Source: Bryobacterales bacterium (GTDB lineage: Bacteria > Acidobacteriota > Terriglobia > Bryobacterales > Bryobacteraceae). From it: a DNA stretch of 43,335 bases. The position numbers and the translations under genes are program-made. The notes under the pieces are model-generated. The model saw only the letters and a list, made by a program, of their open reading frames with translations. It was not told the origin of the DNA and did not search any database. The stretch is taken from positions 5,229 through 48,563 of the forward strand of contig PMOK01000047.1 of the NCBI GenBank assembly GCA_003162425.1. Reading direction: 5' to 3'. Position 1 is the first letter of the stretch. Every line of letters begins with the position of its first letter. Below are positions 23,699 through 32,655 of this stretch, piece after piece.

Positions 23699-24960
23699 GA
23701 TATAGCCCGCTCCCGTCGCAGCGTAAGTTTCACAGTTCGAACGCCAGATTCAAAGGTTTTTCGGGCCCGATCGGATCGGGGAAGAGCCAAGCCCTGTGCC
23801 AGGAAGCGATTCGGTTGAGTTACTTGAATCCTGGTAGGCAGGGGCTAATTGGAGCACCGACTTATCCGATGTTGCGGGATGCCACGTTGACGAGTTTCTT
23901 GGAAGTTATTAGTGAGAACGGTCTGCCGCACGAGTACAACAAGTCCGAATCGGTGTTGGTGATGAAAGACACGGGTTCGCGAATCTATTTTCGGTCGGTG
24001 GACGACTTTGAGAGGCTGCGGGGCACTAACCTGGCGTGGTTCGGGTTAGATGAGTTGACTTACACGGCCGAGGAAGCGTGGCTTCGATTAGAAGGACGAT
24101 TGAGGGACCCCAAGGCGTCCCGATTGTGCGGATTTGCAGTCTGGACCCCGAAGGGTTTCGACTGGGTGCACCGGCGCTTTATTCGGCATAGGGTGGATGG
24201 CTATGAAGTGGTTCTCGCGCAAGCTTTCGAGAACAGGTTCGTCCTGGACAAGATTCCGGATTTTTATGAGCGGCTGAAAAGCAGCTACGATCCGAAGTTT
24301 TTCGAACAAGAGGTGCTGGGCGCGTACTTGAACGTTCAGGCCGGAGTGGTTTACAGCGGATTCAACCGGACGCGCAATGTGAAGGCGATGGAAGTTGATC
24401 CGCGGTTGCCTTTGTACTGGGCACTGGACTTCAACGTAGATCCAATGAGCTCGATCGTGGCGCAAAAGAACGGAGACGAGGTGCGAGTTCTGGACGAGAT
24501 TGTATTGAGCAGGGCGAGCACTACCGAAGCATGCCAGGAGTTCCATGACAGATACCCGAATCATCAGTCCGGAATCGTGATTTATGGCGACGCTTCGGGA
24601 CAGCGGTTACAGACGGCGGGAACCACGGACTATCAGATCATTAAGGAATATTTCCGGCAAACGGCGTATCGGGGCTTGAAGTTCAAGGTCCCGCCGAGTA
24701 ACCCAAGCGTGCGGGAGCGGGTGGCGCTGGTCAACGCTAAGCTCTTTTCGGCGAGCGAGGAAGTTACTTTATTCACTGACCCGCGTTGTAAGGCTCTGAT
24801 TATGGATTTCGAAGAGGTGTCGTTCAAGCCTGACAGCGGAGTTATCGACAAAGACAAGGATCCTAAGCGAACACACTTATCGGATGCGTTGGGCTATCTG
24901 GTCTGGCAGGAATGCCGGCCGACGGTAGCTTTTGGCGAGCAAGGCAACCGCCTAATTTAG
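23659..24960 (+). CDS. phage terminase large subunit
   Basis: 433 aa. ATPase: Walker A GPIGSGKS (about 36-43), Walker B WFGLDEL (about 127-133). RNase H-like nuclease: ALDFNVDP (about 255), YGDASG (about 308) and RTHLSDALGYL (about 404). The packaging motor translocates DNA into the head and cuts it. GTG 23659 is the only start in the overlap and has GGAGG 10 nt upstream. All catalytic parts look intact, so packaging is possible. Confidence 0.93.
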   Translation: MERPVGETKYREIGYSPLPSQRKFHSSNARFKGFSGPIGSGKSQALCQEAIRLSYLNPGRQGLIGAPTYPMLRDATLTSFLEVISENGLPHEYNKSESVLVMKDTGSRIYFRSVDDFERLRGTNLAWFGLDELTYTAEEAWLRLEGRLRDPKASRLCGFAVWTPKGFDWVHRRFIRHRVDGYEVVLAQAFENRFVLDKIPDFYERLKSSYDPKFFEQEVLGAYLNVQAGVVYSGFNRTRNVKAMEVDPRLPLYWALDFNVDPMSSIVAQKNGDEVRVLDEIVLSRASTTEACQEFHDRYPNHQSGIVIYGDASGQRLQTAGTTDYQIIKEYFRQTAYRGLKFKVPPSNPSVRERVALVNAKLFSASEEVTLFTDPRCKALIMDFEEVSFKPDSGVIDKDKDPKRTHLSDALGYLVWQECRPTVAFGEQGNRLI

Positions 24961-24973
24961 CAGACAGGACGAG

Positions 24974-26371
24974 ATGAACAAGGGTAGCGCCAGTTTCGAC
25001 ATCAATCACGAACATCCGGAATACGCGAGCAAGCGCGCGACGTGGCGGATGTACCGGGACCTGTATGCGGGCGGGGAGCAATTCCAGATGAATGCCGACC
25101 GGTATCTGGTCCGGCGTCAGAAGGAACCAGGTGACGTGTACGCGGAGAGATTGAGCCGCAGCTTCTATGAGAACTACATCGGCTCGATTGTCGACTGGTA
25201 CACGGCCACACTGTTTCGCCGCGAGCCGGTGTTGACTTTTGAAGGACAAAGCGAGCGCGCGAAGAAGTTCTTTTCAGAATTCACCGAGGATTGTGACCTG
25301 AAAGGGACCACCGTTGCGGAGTTTTTCAGGAGACAGTTCATTGACGCACTGATTAGTGGGAAGAGCTTTATCCTGATCGATTTTCCGCGGCTCGGCCACC
25401 CGGCATGGACACGCGCCGAGGAGGATGAGCGGGGCGCCTCACGAGCGTACTTAGTAAGTTACGCCGCGGATGAATTAATCAACTGGAGTTACGACGAACA
25501 CGGTCATTACGACTGGGTGGTGCTGCGGACGCAGAGCCTTAAGAAGGCGAAGATTGAAGATCCGGCGTGGATAAAACTAACACGTTGGGTGTATTACGAC
25601 AAAGAGAACTACCGCATTTATGAGCAAGCAGAGCAGGGTACGGAGCGAAGGGCAATTGAGGTAGTGTCGGAGGGCCGGCACGGGTTGGCGCGGCAGGAAC
25701 GTGTCCCCATAGTGGAACTTCGGGTATCGGAAGGTCTTTGGTTGCTGAACAAGGCGGGCTCGCTGCAGCTGGAGCACTTCAATAAATCGAACGCTCTGGG
25801 ATGGGCGCTGACGATGGGATTGTTTGCGATGCCGGTGGTGTATTCGGAACGGGACTGGAACCAGGTGATGGGTGAGTCTTACTACATCCAACTGGGCCCA
25901 CAGGACCGGTTTGGATGGACGGAGCCGGAAGGCCACGTTTACCAGATTGCGGCGGACAACTTGGCGCGCCTACAGGAGGAGATCTACCGCGTTTGTCATG
26001 TTACGCACGCGGGCGGGGCGGTATCGGGAAGTACGGCGCAATCGGGTCTCAGTAAGCAAAGAGACTTCGCGATTACCCAAGAGGTACTGCGTGCTTATGG
26101 CGACGCCGTGAAGGAAGCCATGAAGCGCGTGCTACGAGCGATCGAGGCGGCGCGCGAAGACGGACTGAGCGTGGATGTCTCTGGCATGGACGAATTCGAT
26201 ATTGGCGACTTTGGGACGGAGCTATTGGATGCGGAGAGGCTTCTACAGTTAGGAATCAAGTCACCGACATTGCAGAGGCAAGTGTTCAAGAAGCTGGCTT
26301 TCCAATTCCTATGTGACGTGAGGCAGGAAGTGAAAGACAGGATCGGAAAAGAAATCGATCAACAGACTTAG
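24974..26371 (+). CDS. phage portal protein, DUF4055-type
   Basis: 465 aa. The start HPEYASKRATWRMYRDLYAGGEQF and SFYENYIGSIVDWYTATLFRREPVL match the DUF4055 portal family. It forms the twelve-fold ring at the head vertex through which DNA passes and to which the tail connects. It starts 13 nt after the terminase. Confidence 0.85.
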   Translation: MNKGSASFDINHEHPEYASKRATWRMYRDLYAGGEQFQMNADRYLVRRQKEPGDVYAERLSRSFYENYIGSIVDWYTATLFRREPVLTFEGQSERAKKFFSEFTEDCDLKGTTVAEFFRRQFIDALISGKSFILIDFPRLGHPAWTRAEEDERGASRAYLVSYAADELINWSYDEHGHYDWVVLRTQSLKKAKIEDPAWIKLTRWVYYDKENYRIYEQAEQGTERRAIEVVSEGRHGLARQERVPIVELRVSEGLWLLNKAGSLQLEHFNKSNALGWALTMGLFAMPVVYSERDWNQVMGESYYIQLGPQDRFGWTEPEGHVYQIAADNLARLQEEIYRVCHVTHAGGAVSGSTAQSGLSKQRDFAITQEVLRAYGDAVKEAMKRVLRAIEAAREDGLSVDVSGMDEFDIGDFGTELLDAERLLQLGIKSPTLQRQVFKKLAFQFLCDVRQEVKDRIGKEIDQQT

Positions 26372-26393
26372 AAGCCGGAAGGTAGGGAGGTTT

Positions 26394-26957
26394 ATGGACG
26401 AGCCGAAGAAAGATGGCCCGGATTTACGCCCCATTATTCAAGGGGTGATCGAGGAGTTTGTGCGCGCCCAACAAGTAAGGGCGGAGCCTGCATACAAGGC
26501 TGAATTGCTGGATGAGCGCAAACGCCGTGAGGACTTAGAGCGGCGAATGAACGACCTAGTTCAGGAGAATCAGCGGAGCCGGCAGATGGCGGAAGAGGCC
26601 GAGCGAAGCGTGTCGATTCGCTCAGAGCTGCAGCGGCTTGGCGTCGCCAAAGTCGACTTAGCCTATCGTGCCGTGAAGGACGACATTCAGCGGGGAGAAG
26701 ACGGGCGGCTGACCGCTAAGGGAGGACAGGGCGAAGTTCCGGTGCGGGAATATCTGGCGCAGTTCGTCCAAGAGAATCCGGAGCTGCTGCCGGCGCGAAT
26801 CACCGGCGGCTCGGGGATGGGATCGGCGCCGAAGATAACGACAGGTGGGGGCGGGATTGATCTGGATAAGATTCGACCGGGCATGAGCCAGGAAGATTTG
26901 GAGAAGGCCCGCCAGGAGATCGCGCGTGTGGCAAGCCAGGCGATGCGAGGTCTTTGA
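26394..26957 (+). CDS. capsid scaffolding protein (probable)
   Basis: 187 aa, highly charged. A long coiled-coil-like helix (about 38-85: LLDERKRREDLERRMNDLVQENQRSRQMAEEAERS) is followed by a Gly-rich linker (GGSGMGSAPKITTGGGG) and a short C-terminal helix. This shape and the position between portal and coat fit a scaffold. GGTAGGGAGG precedes ATG 26394. No prohead protease is present in the cassette. Confidence 0.7.
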   Translation: MDEPKKDGPDLRPIIQGVIEEFVRAQQVRAEPAYKAELLDERKRREDLERRMNDLVQENQRSRQMAEEAERSVSIRSELQRLGVAKVDLAYRAVKDDIQRGEDGRLTAKGGQGEVPVREYLAQFVQENPELLPARITGGSGMGSAPKITTGGGGIDLDKIRPGMSQEDLEKARQEIARVASQAMRGL

Positions 26958-27033
26958 TAGGCGCTGGGGGAGCAGTCCGAAAGACGAGCAACTCCGGGCA
27001 ACTGAATGAACGCAACAAGAAAAGGAAGAAAAG

Positions 27034-27945
27034 ATGCCAGCAATTACATCAGCAAATGTCTCGAGTGCGATTGTCAAATTGGTTGCAGTGGACGCATTAC
27101 CAGCGCTTGTCGCCAATCTGGTGATGGGTAACTTAGTCAACCGGGATTACGAACCGACGTTGGCGAATTCCGGGGACACGGTAAACGTTCCGATTCCCCC
27201 AGTTCTGGTGGCTAACAACATCGCGGAGGGGGGTACGGTTCAGACTCAGAACCCGAGCCTAGGAAACGCACAGATCGTGTTGAATACCCACGCGGAGGCG
27301 ACCTTTCTGATTCCGGACGTGACGAAAGTGCTCGCGGTACCGGATCTTTTGAAACTGTACATGCAGCCGGCGGTAGTGGCCTTAGCTGAGCGAATCGAGT
27401 CCGATCTTTTGGGCCTCTACTCGCAATTCACAGCGAACACCGTGGTAGGCCTGCCGGGGATGGCTATCACTGAGGCGGTGATAGACCAGGCTGAGACCTC
27501 GCTGTTCCAGGGCCTGGTGCCGGCCAGCGCCGGGAAGTATCTGATTGTTGATCCCGTGACTTACTCGGCGTTGAGGCAAATTCCACGATTCAGCGAATAT
27601 TACACGGCTGGCGAAGCCGGACTTCGGGCACTAGTAGATGGCGCAGTCGGCAAGTTGAAGGACTTCTTCATTTTCCGGTCGCAGTTAGTGTCCAAGACTG
27701 GCAGCGCTCCAGTAACTACTCACAACATTGCCTTCGCACGGGATGGGATCGGCCTCGTAATCCGCAGATTGCCTCAGCCGTTGCCCGGAACTGGAGCCAT
27801 CGCCGAATACGCGGAAATGGGGAATTTCGGACTACGTGTGGTGATGAGCTATCAGCCGAACACCCTGGCGCAGCAGTTCACCGTGGACGTGTTGTATGGA
27901 TGTGCAGTGCTTCGGAATGGTTTCGGCGTGCAAGTGGACAGCTAA
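27034..27945 (+). CDS. major capsid protein, P22 coat-like
   Basis: 303 aa. The N-terminal LVNRDYEPTLANSGDTVNVPIPP and the helix YMQPAVVALAERIESDLLGLYSQF followed by the domain ending YQPNTLAQQFTVDVLYGCAVLRNGFGVQV fit the HK97-fold coat proteins of the P22 gp5 type. GAAAAGGAAGAAAAG precedes ATG 27034, and a strong hairpin follows the stop. Confidence 0.85.
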   Translation: MPAITSANVSSAIVKLVAVDALPALVANLVMGNLVNRDYEPTLANSGDTVNVPIPPVLVANNIAEGGTVQTQNPSLGNAQIVLNTHAEATFLIPDVTKVLAVPDLLKLYMQPAVVALAERIESDLLGLYSQFTANTVVGLPGMAITEAVIDQAETSLFQGLVPASAGKYLIVDPVTYSALRQIPRFSEYYTAGEAGLRALVDGAVGKLKDFFIFRSQLVSKTGSAPVTTHNIAFARDGIGLVIRRLPQPLPGTGAIAEYAEMGNFGLRVVMSYQPNTLAQQFTVDVLYGCAVLRNGFGVQVDS

Positions 27946-27978
27946 CCGGCGCACGACAGGAGCCCGATGCAAACCAAT

Positions 27979-28000
27979 GCGCAGGCGAAAGCGCCTGCGC
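27979..28000 (+). repeat. strong hairpin between capsid and next gene
   Basis: GCGCAGGCG-AAAG-CGCCTGCGC forms 9 bp with a 4-nt loop. No T-run follows, so it is not an intrinsic terminator. It may protect the capsid mRNA 3' end, lower downstream expression, or be a chromosomal palindromic repeat. Confidence 0.75.
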
Positions 28001-28017
28001 CACCCCAAGGGAGAAAC

Positions 28018-28344
28018 ATGGATTTACGACTGTTCTATCAGAAACTGCGGAAGATCGAGCAGGAAATTACCGATCCACATGTGTTGGTGGTCAGTAACGA
28101 GACACCCGATGGCGGCCGGGCAGGACAGAAATCCGAGGTACCTAGAGGCATAGCTGCGAAGCTGATCGTGGAAGGTCGGGCGCGTCTCGCCAGCGCCGAA
28201 GAGGCCTCAGAGCACCGTGCCACGGTGGAACAGGCACGGCAAGAAGCGGAACAGCGAGCAGCGACACAGAAAATCCAAGTGAACGTTGTATCCGAGGCCG
28301 ACTTTCGAGCCATCAAGAGTGCCTCTCGGCCGGAGAAGCGCTGA
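28018..28344 (+). CDS. small phage cassette protein, unknown
   Basis: 108 aa from ATG 28018 (GGGAG upstream); starting at 27967 would run through the hairpin. MDLRLFYQKLRKIEQEITDPHVLVVSNETPDGGRAGQKSEVPRGIAAKLIVEGRARLASAEEA then a helical Gln/Glu/Arg segment. I do not recognise a domain. In its place other phages carry small head-decoration or connector proteins. Confidence 0.65.
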   Translation: MDLRLFYQKLRKIEQEITDPHVLVVSNETPDGGRAGQKSEVPRGIAAKLIVEGRARLASAEEASEHRATVEQARQEAEQRAATQKIQVNVVSEADFRAIKSASRPEKR

Positions 28345-28359
28345 GGGTTTGGGTGAGCC

Positions 28360-29133
28360 ATGGCCTTGTTCACGGATGGACCAATCAACGAAGCGATAGA
28401 CCTTCAGAATTATGAGAACGGCATTCTCACGGTTGCCAATACTGAGCAGATAGATCTGGCCGGAAAGAGCGCACTGGCACAAGGTGAGATGGCGACGGAG
28501 CTAATACTGTTCCTGCGGCGGCGGTATCGTCAGCCGGATTTCCTTTGGACCGTTACTTACGGGCGGACAATCGGAGTTGATGACGTGGTTGTCACCGACC
28601 CTCTACGACGATGGCATGCCCTTAAGACTCTGGCCCTGGTCTATCGAGACGCATACAACAATCAACTGAACGATCGATATAAGGGAAAGTGGAACGAGTA
28701 TGAGCAACTTGCCAAGGCAAGTGGTGAGGCTTACTTTCAGGTCGGGGTTGGATTGGTCTCTGGCCCTATTGCGAGGGCGGCGATTCCGGTGTTGACTACC
28801 GTCCCCGGAACTGGGTCCGCAGCCACTTACTATGTGGCTGTTGCATGGGTGAATCAGACAGGGCAATTCGGAAGCGCCAGCGAGGTTGCCCAGCTAACAA
28901 CATCCACTGGGCAGCAGTTGGTTGTGGCCGCAGTGAATCCGCCGGCGAATGCGACAGGGTGGAATGCGTATGTTGGGGAGGCGCCCGAGGCGACGAGTTT
29001 GCAGAATAGCAGCCCGATCGCGATCGGCAACACGTGGACGCTGACGACGGCGCTCCAAGCTGGGGCCCCTCCGAGCAAGGGTCAACAGCCAACGTGGTTT
29101 CTGGTAGATCACCGGCTGATTGAAAGGGGCTAG
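28360..29133 (+). CDS. head-tail adaptor-like protein with an added Ig/FN3-like domain
   Basis: 257 aa. Residues 1-130 are mainly helical (TELILFLRRRYRQPDF, RRWHALKTLALVYRDAYNN), as in connector proteins. Residues about 140-245 form a beta-rich module (AATYYVAVAWVNQTGQFG...ATGWNAYVGEAPE) of the fibronectin/Ig type often displayed on virions. A similar module occurs in the 1306-aa hub protein. Adaptor role is inferred from position after the coat gene. Confidence 0.6.
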   Translation: MALFTDGPINEAIDLQNYENGILTVANTEQIDLAGKSALAQGEMATELILFLRRRYRQPDFLWTVTYGRTIGVDDVVVTDPLRRWHALKTLALVYRDAYNNQLNDRYKGKWNEYEQLAKASGEAYFQVGVGLVSGPIARAAIPVLTTVPGTGSAATYYVAVAWVNQTGQFGSASEVAQLTTSTGQQLVVAAVNPPANATGWNAYVGEAPEATSLQNSSPIAIGNTWTLTTALQAGAPPSKGQQPTWFLVDHRLIERG

Positions 29134-29134
29134 C

Positions 29135-29641
29135 GTGCTGCAGATCGGTACCTTAAGCACCAATAAACTGATGGGGATTCTTCTGGCGAGCGGAGGTGTT
29201 CCCGACACAGTGGCTGCGCTTGCTGCTGAGCAGAGCATCGCCTTGCCGGCGGTTGCGTCGCAGCAGCTCATTGCTCAGAATGTTCCGCCAGAACTAGCGG
29301 AGCACAGCACAGTTATTAAGTATCCAATTGTTTGTGTCTATTGCAACAAGATCGCCAACGTACTGCGAGAGAAGTTTCGGACGTTTTCGGGAGACGCGGA
29401 TATGGTGATCGAGGCACGGATTTCGCAAGATCGTTTGGAAGACATGGGGACACAGACTCAATTGTACGTTGACGCAATTACACAGGTGCTGGACAGCAAT
29501 CGCGGCGATTGGGGGGACGGTGTCTTCTACGGCGGCAAATATGAGGTCGCGTTTGGCGGCGTGAAGCAGGGTGGGCGTAACTTCATACAGATCGCGAAGG
29601 TGTCTTTTGTTTTGGATATCAGTGCAGACTCCGCGGATTGA
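29135..29641 (+). CDS. tail terminator-like protein
   Basis: 168 aa from GTG 29135, 1 nt after the previous stop, with AAAGGGG upstream; the frame can also be read from 29120. Segment STVIKYPIVCVYCNKIANVLREKFRTFSGDADMVIEARISQDRLEDM and the C-terminal beta strands (YGGKYEVAFGGVKQGGRNFIQIAKVSFVLDI) suit a neck/tail terminator fold. The call rests mostly on its place just before the tail tube gene. Confidence 0.5.
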   Translation: MLQIGTLSTNKLMGILLASGGVPDTVAALAAEQSIALPAVASQQLIAQNVPPELAEHSTVIKYPIVCVYCNKIANVLREKFRTFSGDADMVIEARISQDRLEDMGTQTQLYVDAITQVLDSNRGDWGDGVFYGGKYEVAFGGVKQGGRNFIQIAKVSFVLDISADSAD

Positions 29642-29710
29642 GAGCCGAACGAGGTTCCTCACCGGCAAGCATGACCGAGCGTTCTAGGGTTAACGAAAGA
29701 CACATCATAT

Positions 29711-30880
29711 ATGTCGTACATTCTATCGAATGACAATCGTTACTACGTTGCGCTGGAGCAGAACTATGGGACTGCGGCGGCAGTGACGGCAGTAAATCGA
29801 ATTCCGGCGGTGCAGCTGAGTATCAAACAACAGACCGAGAAGATCCAGCGCAAGGATAAGACCGGATCCAGAACCTTTGTGGGAAACCCAAGCGGTCTGC
29901 GCCGCAACACCACCTTTGAGCTGAAAAGCTACATGTCGAACTGGGCCAATCAGGCGGCACTCCCGGGCCACGGGCCACTATTTCAAGCGTGTTTGGGCAG
30001 CACGGCGGCGCTTTCCGGAGGGGGAACGGTGGCAGGACTGCCGAGCTCGTCGCAGGTGGCGTTCGCGGCCGCGCACGGGTTATCTCCGGGACAAGCAGTA
30101 ACGAGCGGCGGCGAGATACGCTTTGTTTCCGCGATTGTGGACAACTTTACGGTGCAATTGCAGGCACCCTTTACAACGCCGCCGGCTACCAGTTCCTCCA
30201 CGGGCCCGACTGTTGTCTATCAGCCGGCCGAGGTGCTCAACAGTGTCACGATCTACGATTACTGGAGTCCCGGAACCGCCGTCCAGCGCATTCTGTCCGG
30301 GGCAGCGCTAGACAAGCTGACGGTGAAGGTCAACGGCGATTTTCACGAGTTTGACATCTCTGGACAAGCTCAAGATGTGCTGGATACCGCGAGTTTCACA
30401 AGTGGTCAATCAGGACTTACGGCTTTTCCCGCGGAGCCCACGGTGGCACCTCAGAATTATTCGATTATCCCCGGTCACTTAGGGCAAGTGTGGCTGGGGA
30501 GCCTGCCGAACCAGTTCTTTACTCTCACGTCTGCCCAGATTACATTCAACAATAATGTCGATCTCCGAGAGCGCGAATTTGGGACGTTATTGCCATCCGC
30601 GATTTCACCTGGACTGCGTGAGGTGACTCTCGACTTCAGCCTGTACCAACAGGACAACGCGGCGACGCAGGCACTATACCAAGCAGCGCGGCAGAAATCG
30701 CCGATCAGCGTGATGATTCAGCTTGGCCAGCAGCAAGGGCAACTGTTCGGCATATACATGAAGAGTGTAATTCCGGAGGTGCCCGAGTTTAGCGACGCAG
30801 AAACGCGGCAGCAGTGGCAATTTCAGAATTGCCGGGCACAAGGGAGCGTGGACGATGAACTTTTTGTCGCGTTCGGGTAG
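29711..30880 (+). CDS. major tail tube protein (probable)
   Basis: 389 aa, beta-rich throughout. NDNRYYVALEQNYGTAAAVTAVNRIPAVQLSIKQQ and late LREREFGTLLPSAISPGLREVTLDFSLYQQDNAATQALYQAARQKSPISVMIQLG resemble tail tube subunits. Residues about 95-175 look like an inserted beta domain (SSSQVAFAAAHGLSPGQAVTSGGEIRFVS). It precedes the tail chaperone gene, the usual order. Confidence 0.7.
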   Translation: MSYILSNDNRYYVALEQNYGTAAAVTAVNRIPAVQLSIKQQTEKIQRKDKTGSRTFVGNPSGLRRNTTFELKSYMSNWANQAALPGHGPLFQACLGSTAALSGGGTVAGLPSSSQVAFAAAHGLSPGQAVTSGGEIRFVSAIVDNFTVQLQAPFTTPPATSSSTGPTVVYQPAEVLNSVTIYDYWSPGTAVQRILSGAALDKLTVKVNGDFHEFDISGQAQDVLDTASFTSGQSGLTAFPAEPTVAPQNYSIIPGHLGQVWLGSLPNQFFTLTSAQITFNNNVDLREREFGTLLPSAISPGLREVTLDFSLYQQDNAATQALYQAARQKSPISVMIQLGQQQGQLFGIYMKSVIPEVPEFSDAETRQQWQFQNCRAQGSVDDELFVAFG

Positions 30881-31289
30881 GACAGAGCGTGTGAGCCTGC
30901 ACGCGAGCGGAGTGCGCGCACGGGACTCTTACGAGAGCGTGGTAATGGTTCGCTCGAAGGCGATGCCGGCAGTAACGTTCGTCATCAATCGCATCTCATT
31001 CGGACGCCGAATGGAATTGAGCAGGCGGGCTCGCGAAATCAGCAGGAAGGCAGAGTTCTTGGAAGCCGGGAGTCAGTTACAGGAGAAGATCGAAGGGAGC
31101 ATTCTGGCTCAAGAGGTTGACGCGATGTATTTATCGTGGGGACTGGTGAGCATCGCCGGCTTAACGATTGATGGCGAAGCCGCCACGGCGGAGAGGCTCC
31201 TGGAACGAGGCCCTGACGAATTGACCAAGGAAATCGTGAGCGCCATCAAGGAGCAGTGCGGGCTCAGTGAAGGCGAAAGAAAAAACTGA
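30855..31289 (+). CDS. tail assembly chaperone, short form (gpG-like)
   Basis: 144 aa. ATG 30855 lies within the end of the tail tube gene with GGGAG 8 nt upstream. The protein is helical and charged (RRMELSRRAREISRKAEFLEAGSQLQEKIEGSILAQEVDAMYLSWGLVSI). It ends ERKN-stop exactly at a slippery heptamer, the arrangement of lambda gpG, which coats the tape measure before tube assembly. Confidence 0.75.
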   Translation: MNFLSRSGRTERVSLHASGVRARDSYESVVMVRSKAMPAVTFVINRISFGRRMELSRRAREISRKAEFLEAGSQLQEKIEGSILAQEVDAMYLSWGLVSIAGLTIDGEAATAERLLERGPDELTKEIVSAIKEQCGLSEGERKN

Positions 31290-31340
31290 TTGTCGCATTC
31301 CATTTCCAGTTTGCCAATCAAGCCGCGTGGAAATGCGACA
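31280..31340 (+). promoter_or_regulatory. -1 programmed frameshift signal
   Basis: Slippery heptamer A AAA AAC at 31280-31286 in the frame of the short chaperone, directly followed by its TGA. Four nt later a stem forms between TGTCGCATTCCA (31291-31302) and TGGAAATGCGACA (31328-31340): 12 pairs with one bulged A and a 25-nt loop. Spacing and stem strength are those of known stimulators. Confidence 0.82.
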
Positions 31341-31618
31341 CCTGCCGTAAGAGTGGCTTGGAGAAGAAACGTCGATGTGGATGGCTGGGAGAGCCCGAGT
31401 CCGGCGGTCCGGAAGTGGTTTGGGCGCGAGGAAAGATTGCGGCGAGTAGTTGCCCAACTTCATACGTCACGCCTGAAAGCATCGCACTGCTGGAAGAATT
31501 CCACGCCTGGAAACTTATTGGAGCAAGTGATATGTACGGGCTGCCGGCACGTGTAGTGGAGGCAATCTTTGTCTTGGAGAACGAACTGAGATTGGAGAAG
31601 GACGATGCGTCGAGGTGA
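31286..31618 (+). CDS. tail assembly chaperone extension (gpT-like), made by -1 frameshift
   Basis: This 110-codon frame has no ribosome-binding site of its own and is open from before the slippery site, so it is read as a C-terminal extension: total fused product 254 aa. It begins KLIVAFHFQFANQAAWKCDTCRKSGLEKKRRCGWLGE, with a CxxC plus a third Cys that could bind zinc, and ends ALLEEFHAWKLIGASDMYGLPARVVEAIFVLENELRLEK. In lambda the GT form bridges the tape measure and the tube protein. It overlaps the tape measure gene by 14 nt. Confidence 0.78.
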   Translation: MIVAFHFQFANQAAWKCDTCRKSGLEKKRRCGWLGEPESGGPEVVWARGKIAASSCPTSYVTPESIALLEEFHAWKLIGASDMYGLPARVVEAIFVLENELRLEKDDASR

Positions 31619-32294
31619 TTTGAAGAGCCTTTTGCCGTCGAGCATTGTCTCCAGCCGCTCTCCAAGTGAGGTGCTGCAAGAACTGGCTGCGACTTCCGTG
31701 GCTGGGGGCAGCGGGACATCTAGCGCAGGTGATTCGAGTGGGTCCCCGGCGGCCGCCTTATCTGGCGCCATGCAGGGATCATTCCAGGATGTCAACGATG
31801 GGCTCTCCACCCTCACGAACCAGATCGGGAATCTGACATCGATTCAGCGATCACAGATCACCGCGATGCAAGACAATACGCAGGCGTTGGGGCAGAACAC
31901 GTCCACAAAAGGGAGCGGAGGTTCAGTTGGAGGAACCTTGGGCGGAATCGCGTCCAGCATTCTCGGATCGGGCTTATCTCCAATTATCAGTGGGCTAATG
32001 AGCTTGTTCGGTGGCAGCAGCACAGAAAGCTTGACCGCACCAACGCCTTTTATGCTACCGCCAGCGGTCAATTATCAAGCCGGAATTACGGGAACCGGGC
32101 AAGTTACGCCCGTCGACTCCGGGCAAAACGGCCAACCACGAGCTCAGTCAGCGAATTCGGCGCCTCAAGTCACAGTTCAAGTGAATGCGATGGACAGCCA
32201 GTCGTTCCTGGACCACAGCGATGACATCGCCAACGCTGTAAAATCCGCGCTACTCAATTCACATTCCCTGAGTGACGTCATCGGGGACTTATAA
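31605..32294 (+). CDS. short tape measure protein (probable)
   Basis: 229 aa. Ser/Gly-rich ends surround a helical stretch (GAMQGSFQDVNDGLSTLTNQIGNLTSIQRSQITAMQDNTQAL) and a hydrophobic Gly-rich segment (GGTLGGIASSILGSGLSPIISGLMSLFGG), the composition seen in tape measures. Position right after the G/GT chaperone supports it. Most siphophage tape measures are far longer; RcGTA has one of about this size. Confidence 0.65.
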   Translation: MRRGDLKSLLPSSIVSSRSPSEVLQELAATSVAGGSGTSSAGDSSGSPAAALSGAMQGSFQDVNDGLSTLTNQIGNLTSIQRSQITAMQDNTQALGQNTSTKGSGGSVGGTLGGIASSILGSGLSPIISGLMSLFGGSSTESLTAPTPFMLPPAVNYQAGITGTGQVTPVDSGQNGQPRAQSANSAPQVTVQVNAMDSQSFLDHSDDIANAVKSALLNSHSLSDVIGDL

Positions 32295-32295
32295 C

Positions 32296-32655
32296 ATGAG
32301 TAACTTTCCCACTCTCAAGACGGGCGCCACTGTTCAGTATCCGGCACAAAGAGCGACCGAATTCTCGACGGACGTTGTGCGGTTCATAGACGGATCTGAG
32401 CAACGGTATCGGGGCTATCAAGCGCCACTGAAGCGGTGGATTGTCCAGCTTGACTTACTGGATGAAACCGAGTTGCACGTCGTCCGCGAGTTTTTCCGGA
32501 CCGAGAGCGGTGCGGCAGAAAGTTTTAGCTTCACCGACCCATGGGACGGCACTGTGTATCCGAATTGTAGCCTGGACGGGGACGAGATGGCAGAAGTGTT
32601 GAGCAGCGCGGAGCAGGGAAAGACGACGCTGACTGTTACAGAGAACCGAGGCTGA
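32296..32655 (+). CDS. distal tail protein, DUF2460-like
   Basis: 119 aa from ATG 32296, 1 nt after the previous stop. TGATVQYPAQRATEFSTDVVRFIDGSEQRYRGYQAPLKRWIVQLDLLDETELHVVREFF and SFSFTDPWDGTVYPNCSL match the tail proteins of the DUF2460 type (RcGTA gp12 group), which form the ring joining the tube to the hub. Confidence 0.75.
   Translation: MSNFPTLKTGATVQYPAQRATEFSTDVVRFIDGSEQRYRGYQAPLKRWIVQLDLLDETELHVVREFFRTESGAAESFSFTDPWDGTVYPNCSLDGDEMAEVLSSAEQGKTTLTVTENRG

Noticed and set aside
31290..31556. 88-aa open frame after the short tail chaperone
   Set aside because: Overlaps the -1 extension in another frame, no ribosome-binding site; the extension explains the region better.
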